A stretch of DNA of 13,400 bases from an uncultured Actinomyces sp. (GTDB lineage: Bacteria > Actinomycetota > Actinomycetes > Actinomycetales > Actinomycetaceae): assembly GCA_938028585.1 (NCBI GenBank), contig CALIZH010000024.1, forward strand, positions 1 through 13,400, in the 5' to 3' direction. Below, piece after piece: positions 1-6,793 of this stretch; the stretch's first letter is position 1, and every line of letters begins with the position of its first letter. Below the pieces are notes generated by a model. That model worked only from the letters and a program-made list of their open reading frames with translations, had not been told where the DNA came from and ran no database searches. The position numbers and the translations under genes are program-made.

Positions 1-1295
1 TGGTAACGGGTCAGCGGAGAAGTGTCCTCGGGGAAGTCGTAGACGAAGGTCGGTGCCCACAGCTTCGAGGCAACGAGCTCTTCGAAGATATCTTCGACGA
101 TCTTGCCGTTTACTGCGTAATCATCAACTTCAATACCGATCTGATCGGCGTACTTGAGCAGCTTTTCACGAGGCGTATCCACCGTGATCTCTTCACCCAA
201 AGCCTCTGAAGTGGAGCCATACAGGTCGATGTGATCCCAATCGCCCGAAAGGTCATACTCGGTGCCGTCAGCAAGAGTGACAATTTCCTGACCTTCGGGA
301 AGATCAAAGGCATCGCGAGCAGCCTGCTGGATAAGGTTTCGGGTCAGAGCAGCCATTCCGTTGTAGTCGGAATAGGCTTCGTAGGCCTCCAGCGAGGTGA
401 ATTCGGGGCTGTGAGAGGAATCCATACCTTCGTTACGGAAGTTACGGTTCATCTCAAAGACGCGATCCACGCCACCGACAACTGCGCGCTTGAGGTAGAT
501 CTCGGTAGCAATACGCAGGTAGAGGTCCATATCCAGCGCGTTCATGTGCGTGATAAAGGGACGCGCCGAAGCGCCACCGTGGATGACCTGGAGCATCGGA
601 GTCTCAAGCTCGATGTAATCACGGCGGAAGAAGTTCTCACGAATGGAACGGTTTACCGCAGCGCGAATACGGATCATATTGCGCGCGGCAGGACGGGTGA
701 TCAGGTCGAGCTCGCGGCGGCGGATTCGCTGGTCTTCCGAAAGAGTAACTTCTTCACCCTCGGCGGTCGTCCATGTCTTAGGCAAAGGACGCAGGGCCTT
801 TGAGGCAATCGCCCACGAGGCGTCAGGAGCAGGAAGGGCAGTCGGCGCCGCATCGTAAGCTGCTTGGGCTTCCTCAGTCACTTCAGCCGGGGTAGCGAAG
901 ATCGACAGTTCACCGCGCTTGGAGGAGATCACGCGACCGTGAACGTAAAGGAAGTCTCCCAGGTCGACGTCGTTTTTGTACTGAGCCAGTGACTCTGCAC
1001 CAACCGAGGCGGCAGAGAGCATCACCTGGATTTTATTGCCCGCACCATCCATGAGGGTTGCGAAGCAGAGTTTTCCACCGTTACGCGCCAAAACCACGCG
1101 GCCAGAGAGAGCAACGATGTCATCGGTCTCTTCGCCGGCTTCCAGATGGCTGTACTTTTCACGGACCTTTGCAATGGTCGTGGTGATAGGAAGCTTCACA
1201 GGGTAGGCAGGAATCCCCGCCTCCATGAGGCGTGCACGCTTGGCTGCGCGGATTTGTACTTGTTCAGGGGTATCGTCAACAGGCGAATCAGTCAT
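1..1295 (-). CDS. lysS: Lysyl-tRNA synthetase, class II (3' end outside window)
   Basis: Charges tRNA-Lys with lysine in the cytoplasm. The frame is open from the ATG at 1295 to the left edge, giving 431 residues; the usual length is about 500, so motif 3 and the C terminus lie outside. Residues about 63-140 form the OB-fold anticodon-binding domain (GRVVLARNGGKLCFATLMDG). After it comes 'ALRPLP', then class II motif 1 around 'YIELETPMLQ' (228-237), and motif 2 around 'NRNFRNEGMDSSHSPEFT' (about 284-301), all typical of LysRS. An Ala/Pro-rich stretch (about 140-162) lies between the OB fold and the catalytic core. No Shine-Dalgarno is visible before the ATG, but a TANNNT box sits 7 bases before it, so the mRNA is probably leaderless. 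It lies 61 bases after panD, an order seen in other actinobacteria. Identity is certain; promoter independence is inferred. Confidence 0.96.
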   Translation of the reverse strand, partial: MTDSPVDDTPEQVQIRAAKRARLMEAGIPAYPVKLPITTTIAKVREKYSHLEAGEETDDIVALSGRVVLARNGGKLCFATLMDGAGNKIQVMLSAASVGAESLAQYKNDVDLGDFLYVHGRVISSKRGELSIFATPAEVTEEAQAAYDAAPTALPAPDASWAIASKALRPLPKTWTTAEGEEVTLSEDQRIRRRELDLITRPAARNMIRIRAAVNRSIRENFFRRDYIELETPMLQVIHGGASARPFITHMNALDMDLYLRIATEIYLKRAVVGGVDRVFEMNRNFRNEGMDSSHSPEFTSLEAYEAYSDYNGMAALTRNLIQQAARDAFDLPEGQEIVTLADGTEYDLSGDWDHIDLYGSTSEALGEEITVDTPREKLLKYADQIGIEVDDYAVNGKIVEDIFEELVASKLWAPTFVYDFPEDTSPLTRY

Positions 1296-1302
1296 GACTT
1301 CA

Positions 1303-1330
1303 ATGGTAGCGAAAGTCAGCGATTAGTCAC
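1303..1330 (-). promoter_or_regulatory. Candidate leaderless promoter of lysS
   Basis: On the minus strand TACCAT (1308-1303) matches the actinobacterial TANNNT -10 pattern. GTGACT (1330-1325) lies 16 bases upstream as a -35 with 4 of 6 consensus positions. Counting 7 bases from the -10 puts the start of transcription at 1296 or 1295, the A of the lysS ATG. The lack of a ribosome binding site agrees with this. It is short-motif evidence only. Confidence 0.4.
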
Positions 1331-1356
1331 GCCCATGCGTATGAGCGGATTGAAAT

Positions 1357-1791
1357 TCACACACCCGAACTTTTCAAGCCCAAGCTTCGGGCGTGGGGCG
1401 AAGACTCAGGGACCTGTCCCAGAGCACTCCCCTCTTCGATAATTCGATTCTGCGCATCAACGAAAACGACACTGGGCGTTACAGAGCGAACCTGGGATTC
1501 AGGGACCTGGGCATAGGCCATAATGATGACCAAATCATCCAGGTTCACCAGATGCGCCGCGGCCCCATTGAGCTGAATGACACCGCTCCCCCGCTTGCCG
1601 GCGATTGTGTACGTCGATAGGCGCGATCCGTTGTTCACATCCGCGATATCCACTTTTTGGCCGGGAACAATATTGGCCGCATCCAGGAGGTCTTCGTCGA
1701 TGGTAATTGAGCCAACATAATGCAAATCGGCTCCAGTTACTCGTGCACGGTGAATCTTTCCGATCACCATGGTCCGAGTCATTTCACTCAT
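1357..1791 (-). CDS. panD: Aspartate 1-decarboxylase, pyruvoyl-dependent proenzyme
   Basis: Decarboxylates L-aspartate to beta-alanine, the amine half of pantothenate. The 144-residue product begins MTRTMVIGKIHRARVTGADLHYVGSITID after three extra residues. Gly27-Ser28 is the self-cleavage site that yields the pyruvoyl Ser of the alpha chain, and 'NGAAAHLV' and 'VIIMAYA' are family signatures. The chosen ATG at 1791 overlaps the panC stop by 8 bases and has GGAGG 8 bases upstream, so translation is probably coupled to panC. An in-frame start further upstream at 1824 is possible but has no support. The C-terminal tail after 'VVFVDAQNRI' is about 30 residues, longer than the E. coli enzyme (126 residues in all). 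Actinobacterial PanD proteins commonly carry such tails. Confidence 0.95.
   Translation of the reverse strand: MSEMTRTMVIGKIHRARVTGADLHYVGSITIDEDLLDAANIVPGQKVDIADVNNGSRLSTYTIAGKRGSGVIQLNGAAAHLVNLDDLVIIMAYAQVPESQVRSVTPSVVFVDAQNRIIEEGSALGQVPESSPHARSLGLKSSGV
1364..1391 (-). terminator. Weak hairpin at the panD 3' end
   Basis: CCCGAA (1364-1369) pairs with TTCGGG (1386-1391), with AAG/CTT adding pairs after a one-base bulge. The structure lies inside the last codons of panD and has no clear T run on the minus strand. It could slow transcription between panD and lysS, but it could also be chance. Confidence 0.25.
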
Positions 1792-2725
1792 GACGTGCGC
1801 CTCCGGCAACAGAAATAACGACATCCGCGTTATCGATCAAGCGAGTCGCTCCGACCCGCGCGGCAAGAAGAATTCGAGCGCGAAGGCTTCCCTGCGTTGC
1901 CGCAGCTTCCAGCACCTTCTCACGGCTTTCCTTCTCAACCTGCTCTGCGGCACTTCCTGTCCCCGCAAGCAGGGTGAAATCGTCATCGTCCACGATCGCA
2001 ACGTAATCGGGTACGACTCCCTCTTCGGCCTCGAGAACAGAGGCTGCTGCACGCAAAACTTCGTCAAGAGGAACACCCAAGGCCGCTGCAGCGCGGGCCT
2101 CGTCAATCGCGCGCGACAGGGAGCGGGCATGCACGCGTTCTTCCTCACTGAGGTACTGATTACGCGAAGACAGCGCAACACCATCGCTATCGCGAACAAT
2201 CTCAACGGCCTGAATGCGCACGGGCATATCCAAGTCGCGAACGAAGGTACGAATAACCGCCAGCTGCTGAGCATCTTTTTGACCAAAGAGCGCAACATCA
2301 GGACGGATTAGATTCATTGCCTTTGAGACGACCAGGGCGACGCCGGCAAAGTGCGTCGGGCGGGTTGCGCCTTCAAGAATGTGAGCAACCGGGCCAGCGT
2401 CGATACGGGTGGTTGCAGGAGTCGGGTAAGCATCGGTAACGGAAGGAGCCCATACAAGATCAGCACCCACCGTTGACAGTGCCTCCATATCGGCATCCAA
2501 TGTGCGCGGGTAGGCGTCGTAGTCCTCGCCCGGAGCAAACTGGGTGGGGTTCACGAAGATTGTGACGATGACATGATCGGCAAGCTCCTGTGCCTGCCGG
2601 ACAAGCTCAAGGTGCCCTCGGTGGAGCGCTCCCATTGTCATGACCAGCGCGCGCGTTCCCTCAAGTTGGGATAGTGCTTGCGCAAGTTCTTCTCGGGTAT
2701 GCGTCAACTGAGGCGTAGAGTTCAT
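1784..2725 (-). CDS. panC: Pantothenate synthetase (pantoate--beta-alanine ligase)
   Basis: Joins pantoate and beta-alanine with ATP, through a pantoyl-adenylate intermediate, to make pantothenate; cytoplasmic homodimer in the known family. The 313-residue product has the nucleotidyltransferase motif 'MTMGALHRGH' (29-38, HxGH type), 'FVNPTQF' (57-63), 'GQKDAQQ' (148-154) and the KMSKS-equivalent 'SSRNQYLS' (186-193). These are the ATP and pantoate binding elements. The length is near that of mycobacterial PanC and longer than E. coli PanC. The ATG at 2725 has only a weak AGG about 14 bases upstream. It follows the DUF2520 gene by 57 bases and overlaps panD, so the three probably form one operon. 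panB is not in the window. Confidence 0.97.
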   Translation of the reverse strand: MNSTPQLTHTREELAQALSQLEGTRALVMTMGALHRGHLELVRQAQELADHVIVTIFVNPTQFAPGEDYDAYPRTLDADMEALSTVGADLVWAPSVTDAYPTPATTRIDAGPVAHILEGATRPTHFAGVALVVSKAMNLIRPDVALFGQKDAQQLAVIRTFVRDLDMPVRIQAVEIVRDSDGVALSSRNQYLSEEERVHARSLSRAIDEARAAAALGVPLDEVLRAAASVLEAEEGVVPDYVAIVDDDDFTLLAGTGSAAEQVEKESREKVLEAAATQGSLRARILLAARVGATRLIDNADVVISVAGGARHE

Positions 2726-2782
2726 ATGACTTATTTTCGCCTGAAAGGCCCCCGAAGCGCCATTTCGTGAGGGTCTAACGGA

Positions 2783-3709
2783 TCACTTTTCACCCATTTC
2801 GCGCACGGCTGCGCGTATTTCCGAGGCCACCTGAGAGCTGATTCGTCCCTCAAATTCCAGTAGGTCAACGGTGTGCAGAGTCATTGCCGCGTAGGTCGAG
2901 CGTGCATCCTCGAGGCGGTGTGCCCACTGGCCCTCCCCCGCCAAGTTTTCTTCCTTGGCTTTGATTTCTAGAACGCTCAGGTGCTCGCGAATTGTTCCGA
3001 CATCGCCCCGCGGGATGGGGCCAGAAACCCCGCGGTCTCCCGCTCGCAGTGCGCGATCTAGTGCGGCCTCGCACAGGGGACGCAAGAAAGTTCCCGGATC
3101 CTCAATTCCAACGGTGGAGAGGATCTGCTTAGACTGCGTAACTACGGTGGCAAGGAAATTTGCACCGTGATTCAAAGCAGCGTGGTAAACCCCTCGGTCT
3201 TCCTCCGCGATCTCAAAAGGCTCACCGCCCATTTCAACGACTAGCGCTTGAGCAATGGGCAAAGCGATTGCGGGAGCAGTCACCGCAAAGGGTGTCCCCA
3301 CCAAACGTGGAACGTCAACAGAGGTCCCCGTGAAGGTCATTGCCGGATGAATTGCCAGGGGAATTGCTCCCATAGCGGAGGCGGGGCGCAGAATGTCAAT
3401 TCCGTGCGCCCCCGAAGTATGCACAATCAGTTGCGAGGACTGCCAGGCACCTAATTCAGCCAGCCCCTTGACCAAACCTTCCAGCTGGTCGTCGGGAACG
3501 GTCAGAACAACCATCTGACAACGAGAGACAATCTCTTCTACCGAAAGAATGGGAATCCCCGGTAACAGAGCATCGGCACGCTCGCGTGATTCCTCCGAAG
3601 AAGCACTCGCCCCAACAATCGTGTGTCCAACCGCGCGCAGGGCCGAGCCAATCACAGGGCCAACATGTCCCATGCCGATAATGCCGATATCAAGTCGACC
3701 GCCGCGCAT
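2783..3709 (-). CDS. Rossmann-like and DUF2520 domain protein, candidate ketopantoate reductase
   Basis: The 308-residue product opens with a dinucleotide-binding fold: 'IGIIGMGHVGPVIG' gives GxGxxG at 12-17. 'VVLTVPDD' (67-74) and 'HTSGAHG' (97-103) follow, as in 6-phosphogluconate dehydrogenase-like reductases. The C-terminal helical part has the DUF2520 marks 'HPAMTF' (121-126), 'YHAALNHGANF' (175-185) and 'SGPIPRGD' (229-236). An AAGGCGGG element just before the ATG at 3709 serves as ribosome binding site. The family sits next to panC in many actinobacteria, including M. tuberculosis. From context and fold it may reduce 2-dehydropantoate to pantoate with NADPH, the PanE/PanG step, but that is inference. 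The family assignment itself is secure. Confidence 0.85.
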   Translation of the reverse strand: MRGGRLDIGIIGMGHVGPVIGSALRAVGHTIVGASASSEESRERADALLPGIPILSVEEIVSRCQMVVLTVPDDQLEGLVKGLAELGAWQSSQLIVHTSGAHGIDILRPASAMGAIPLAIHPAMTFTGTSVDVPRLVGTPFAVTAPAIALPIAQALVVEMGGEPFEIAEEDRGVYHAALNHGANFLATVVTQSKQILSTVGIEDPGTFLRPLCEAALDRALRAGDRGVSGPIPRGDVGTIREHLSVLEIKAKEENLAGEGQWAHRLEDARSTYAAMTLHTVDLLEFEGRISSQVASEIRAAVREMGEK

Positions 3710-3769
3710 ATCCCGCCTTTGCTGTGGTGTCTAATGGATGGCCCTGAGTGCCAAGCCGCGCCTAAATCT

Positions 3770-3785
3770 GCGCCCTGATCGGCGC
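3770..3785 (-). terminator. Short GC hairpin after the PH-domain genes
   Basis: GCGCC (3770-3774) and GGCGC (3781-3785) form a 5-bp stem with a 6-base loop in the 102-base gap between the PH-domain gene and the DUF2520 gene. On the minus strand it is followed by AGATTTAGG, a poor T run. It is a weak terminator candidate that would separate the PH pair from the pantothenate operon. The rest of the gap holds no clear promoter; a TTGGCA on the minus strand has no well-placed -10 partner. Confidence 0.3.
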
Positions 3786-3811
3786 TATCTTCGCAGCTGC
3801 GTCATTGGCTA

Positions 3812-5458
3812 TTAACTGTGCATCCCATTTTCTACGCGCAGCATCCATTTCTCAGGAGGCTCGCTGGCACGGTTGGCCTGCCCTTCAACGAGCAAGGTGA
3901 AAATATCTGCACTTGCCTGCGAGGCATCTTGATGCGCCGCAATCATCCTGAATGCACCGGGAACCACATCCATGTGCAGACTTGCCACACCCAGTTTGCG
4001 TTCTAGTGGCCCCGATTGCACCCGAACCGACTGCAGACGAGCAATAGGTGCCCACAGGCTCTTCCAATTCAACCAACCATCGCGGATAACGAATGTGGTC
4101 CGCGTGATCGCTCGAGCGCGGCGATGGTAGGCGAACGGGTCCAGGCAGCGCGCTCGAGGCGACATCTGCACAAAGCCCTGCCCGCTTCCCTTTCCCGCGA
4201 GCGCAGCCTCGATAAAGGAAGGAACATCGTCGACACCCAGATCGTTGAAAACCATCCACAGTGCGAATTCAACATCTTGGCGTGTACCCACTGGAATAAG
4301 GATGTGAGAGCTCTGCTGTTTGTCCGAGTCAGTGTCTTTCGCGCCGTAACCGGCCTGAAGAATGCTCACACGGTACCAACCCAGGAAACGCCAAAAGAAG
4401 GGCTGCTGAACCTGAATCGCGTGAATACGCCTGGGAGGAATGGTCTGTGCGCGCGTGCTGAGTAAACCGCGTCGCACGCGGATACCATCGGGGGAAATCG
4501 CGAGGCGGAAGTTGGCCTCGGAGGCAAAACGATTCCACTGCACACCGACGATCGACATTGCCACAGAAAGGAAACCACCCAATGATGCAATGGCGACAAC
4601 AATGCCTTCTTGTACAGCGGCAATGCCTCCGGCAACGAGGAACGCAATCAGAAGCAAAATGGCAATGATATTGCCCAAAGACAGCATCTGCGATCCGAGC
4701 AGGCGTCCCATTGAGACCTGATAGAGCTCACGCTCAGGTGCGACCGGGATTGAGGAAGGCGCATAGACCTCTCCGGTATAGCTGTAGTTTGCAGGAGTTT
4801 GCGAGGCCGTGGGCTGGGTGGGCGCGTAGGGATCTGCCGTTGCAGCTGGGGAAGCGCTCTGGGCGGGAGTGTAAGGAGACTGAGGTGTCGTCCCGATTGC
4901 CGAGGTCTGGGGGGAGGTTTGTGCCTCTACCCTCAGCCCTGCAGCACGGGCAAGGATTTCTCCGCGCAGAGCCTCAAGTTCTGAGACCTTGAGATAACCG
5001 ATGGTGATGTTGGAGGAGGAGCCACCAGCAACTTCAACATCAAGCTTGCCCAAACCAAGAATTCGTGCAAGGACCGGCTGGGAGATATCAACGGCCTGAA
5101 TACGGTCCAAGCGCGCATGGCGCTGCTGACGCTTAAGAATCCCGCGGCGCGACCACACTGCGGTTTCCGTGACTGCAAAGGCCAAGGACCACCACTGGAG
5201 AAACACAAAACCAACCAGGACGGCGATGACAATCAGCGCGCTCCCCGCCAAATAAAAGAAACGCTCCGAAAGGAAAGAAAGAAGATACTCAGAGCGCAGC
5301 ATTTCCTGAATTTCACTGAAATTGCGATAAGTAACCAAGGCAAAACCTGCCACCAGGATTTGCCAGATCTCCAGAAGAGGCGTGATGACGTGGACGCGGC
5401 GCCACAGCGAGGGATCAACCCCTTGGTCCACTGCATACACGTGTTGAGAAGAACTCAT
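3812..5458 (-). CDS. Membrane protein with three bacterial PH (YdbT-like) domains
   Basis: A 548-residue integral membrane protein of the YdbT type. Hydrophobic segments lie at about 25-44, 67-90, 258-281 and 284-306. PH-like domains follow each membrane pair: about 92-175, with the signature 'RRGILKRQQRHARLDRIQAVDISQPVLARILGLG' region, and about 315-400 ('IPPRRIHAIQVQQPFFWRFLG'). A third, divergent one is at about 445-528 ('APIARLQSVRVQSGPLERKLG'). A Pro/Ala/Ser/Thr-rich linker (about 180-240) joins the halves. The function of the family is not established; in Bacillus, ydbS/ydbT have been linked to bacteriocin resistance. The ATG at 5458 is preferred over the GTG at 5464 because the AGGG element is 8 bases from the ATG but only 2 from the GTG. 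It is translated 2 bases after the smaller PH gene, so they form an operon and perhaps a complex. Confidence 0.85.
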   Translation of the reverse strand: MSSSQHVYAVDQGVDPSLWRRVHVITPLLEIWQILVAGFALVTYRNFSEIQEMLRSEYLLSFLSERFFYLAGSALIVIAVLVGFVFLQWWSLAFAVTETAVWSRRGILKRQQRHARLDRIQAVDISQPVLARILGLGKLDVEVAGGSSSNITIGYLKVSELEALRGEILARAAGLRVEAQTSPQTSAIGTTPQSPYTPAQSASPAATADPYAPTQPTASQTPANYSYTGEVYAPSSIPVAPERELYQVSMGRLLGSQMLSLGNIIAILLLIAFLVAGGIAAVQEGIVVAIASLGGFLSVAMSIVGVQWNRFASEANFRLAISPDGIRVRRGLLSTRAQTIPPRRIHAIQVQQPFFWRFLGWYRVSILQAGYGAKDTDSDKQQSSHILIPVGTRQDVEFALWMVFNDLGVDDVPSFIEAALAGKGSGQGFVQMSPRARCLDPFAYHRRARAITRTTFVIRDGWLNWKSLWAPIARLQSVRVQSGPLERKLGVASLHMDVVPGAFRMIAAHQDASQASADIFTLLVEGQANRASEPPEKWMLRVENGMHS

Positions 5459-5460
5459 GC

Positions 5461-5970
5461 TCACAGCCCTGCCATCTCAGCGCTTCCACGCTGGGCGAGT
5501 TGGTCGCGCAGACGGGCAGCATCCTCAGAGGGGATCCCCTGAACAAAGGCACGAGTAGAGACCGAGGCCGTATGAATGATCACAGTGGAAATACCGAAGA
5601 AGCGAGAAACAGGGCCTTCTGAAATATCAACGTACTGAATACGGCCGTAAGGAACGATTGTCATCGAGCGGAAGAAAGCACCTCGACGAATGAGGAAATC
5701 ATGCTCACCTTGCGCCCATGCGAAATTACGTACTTGCCGGCCGATGATCCACATCATGTAGAGCCATCCGGCACTTAATCCAGCGATGATCCCAAAACCC
5801 CACTCTCGTGGAAAATCTGGTGCCATCACCATGCCAACCGATACCGCAGCAACACCGATGACAAAGTAAACACTGACGTTCAGCCGCCGCACCACGGCAA
5901 GCGAGCGTTTAACCGGATTAAAGGTCACGCCTTGGGGTTCAAAAAGGCTTTGAGAACTGGATTGAGTCAT
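5461..5970 (-). CDS. Small membrane PH-domain (YdbS-like) protein
   Basis: The 169-residue product has two membrane helices (about 31-50 and 57-77). One bacterial PH domain (about 80-158) follows, with the signature 'VPYGRIQYVDISEGPVSRFFGISTVIIHTAS'. This is the YdbS architecture. The partner YdbT-like gene starts 2 bases after its stop. No substrate is known; the domain faces one side of the cytoplasmic membrane and probably mediates protein contact. The ATG at 5970 has AAAGGG 13 bases upstream, which is far, and a GATAAT box 7 bases upstream, so the transcript may be leaderless. The promoter region is shared with the divergent response regulator. The family call is firm, the role unknown. 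Confidence 0.85.
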   Translation of the reverse strand: MTQSSSQSLFEPQGVTFNPVKRSLAVVRRLNVSVYFVIGVAAVSVGMVMAPDFPREWGFGIIAGLSAGWLYMMWIIGRQVRNFAWAQGEHDFLIRRGAFFRSMTIVPYGRIQYVDISEGPVSRFFGISTVIIHTASVSTRAFVQGIPSEDAARLRDQLAQRGSAEMAGL

Positions 5971-5976
5971 GCTTGC

Positions 5977-5982
5977 ATTATC
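5977..5982 (-). promoter_or_regulatory. Candidate -10 box of the PH-domain operon
   Basis: GATAAT on the minus strand (5982-5977) matches TATAAT at 5 of 6 positions. Its last base is 7 bases from the A of the ATG at 5970, the distance expected for a leaderless transcript. No good -35 is visible 16-18 bases upstream. Confidence 0.4.
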
Positions 5983-6040
5983 GCCCTTTCACCATCTTTT
6001 TCATGCGGATTCTCAGAAAAACAATTTCACACAGCAGGCA

Positions 6041-6058
6041 TTCAGGATACGTTCAGAT
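6041..6058 (+). promoter_or_regulatory. PhoP-box-like direct repeat before the response regulator
   Basis: TTCAGGA (6041-6047) and TTCAGAT (6052-6058) are 7-base direct repeats separated by 4 bases, an 11-bp period. OmpR-family regulators bind such tandem half-sites, and mycobacterial PhoP uses 7-base repeats with this spacing. The site ends 22 bases before the ATG at 6080. If the transcript is leaderless, with -10 CAAAAT at 6067-6072, the repeat covers the -35 region, which otherwise lacks a -35 hexamer. It suggests positive autoregulation. It lies about 70 bases upstream of the divergent PH operon start. Confidence 0.45.
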
Positions 6059-6079
6059 ATCTCACTCAAAATATTGACT

Positions 6080-6790
6080 ATGACGGAATTTGAAAACACT
6101 GGAGAAGCACGACTTCTTGTCGTTGACGATGAACCAAATATTCGCGATCTTCTGGCCTCATCACTGCGTTTTGCGGGCTTTGATGTCATTACGGCAGAAG
6201 ACGGAGCATCTGCTTACCACCAGGCTCAGGAAGAGCGCCCCGACCTGATTGTTCTGGACGTTATGCTCCCCGATATGGACGGCTTCACAGTGACCCGTCG
6301 CCTGCGCGATGCAGGTATCACCATCCCCGTCCTTTTCCTGACAGCTCGCGATGATGTGCGCGACAAGATCCAAGGACTGACGGTCGGCGGCGATGATTAC
6401 GTCACCAAGCCCTTCGGCCTCGAGGAAGTCGTCGCACGTATTCGTGCCATCCTGCGCCGCACGCTGGGCGAGAGCGGCGACGACGGCAAGCTGCGTGTCG
6501 CTGACCTTGTCATCGACGAAGACGCGCATGAAGTCACTCGCGCCGGAGTGCCGATCGACCTGTCCCCCACTGAGTTCAAGCTTCTGCGCTACCTCATGAT
6601 CAATCAGGGACGTGTCGTTTCGAAGATGCAGATCCTCGATCACGTCTGGGAATACGACTGGGATGGCGAGGTCGCAATCGTCGAATCCTACATTTCCTAC
6701 CTGCGTCGCAAGCTGGCCGTCGAAGGCGCCAGCGGCGAACTCATTCACACCAAGCGAGGCGTTGGATACATCCTTCGAGACGATAACTAA
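6080..6790 (+). CDS. PhoP-like response regulator, OmpR family
   Basis: A 236-residue transcription factor. The receiver domain (about 11-125) has acidic residues Asp16-Asp17, phospho-acceptor Asp60 ('LIVLDVMLPDMDG'), Thr88 and Lys110 ('VTKPF'). The C-terminal winged helix (about 138-234) has 'LSPTEFKLLRYLMINQGRVVSKMQILDHVW' and 'VVESYISYLRRK'-type recognition helix sequences, here IVESYISYLRRK, and 'GVGYILR'. The pattern 'DKIQGLTVGGDDYVTKPF' is strikingly close to mycobacterial PhoP. The frame is open upstream to 5969, but the ATG at 6080 gives the family's N terminus. It has no Shine-Dalgarno, so a leaderless start is likely. The kinase gene starts 3 bases after the stop. Orthology to PhoP is inferred from remembered sequence, so no symbol is given. 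Confidence 0.92.
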   Translation: MTEFENTGEARLLVVDDEPNIRDLLASSLRFAGFDVITAEDGASAYHQAQEERPDLIVLDVMLPDMDGFTVTRRLRDAGITIPVLFLTARDDVRDKIQGLTVGGDDYVTKPFGLEEVVARIRAILRRTLGESGDDGKLRVADLVIDEDAHEVTRAGVPIDLSPTEFKLLRYLMINQGRVVSKMQILDHVWEYDWDGEVAIVESYISYLRRKLAVEGASGELIHTKRGVGYILRDDN

Positions 6791-6793
6791 AAA

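Noticed and set aside
231..803. 190-codon plus-strand open frame
   Set aside because: Lies entirely opposite lysS, whose motifs are unmistakable; composition is that of an antisense shadow.
1792..1824. Upstream start of panD at 1824
   Set aside because: It adds 11 residues unlike the family, while the ATG at 1791 has GGAGG at 8 bases and the usual start overlap with panC.
5459..5464. GTG start at 5464 for the large PH protein, overlapping the previous stop
   Set aside because: The AGGG element is only 2 bases from this GTG but 8 bases from the ATG at 5458, so the ATG is preferred.
5969..6079. Upstream start of the response regulator at 5969
   Set aside because: The extra 37 residues cover the divergent promoter region and do not resemble a receiver-domain N terminus.
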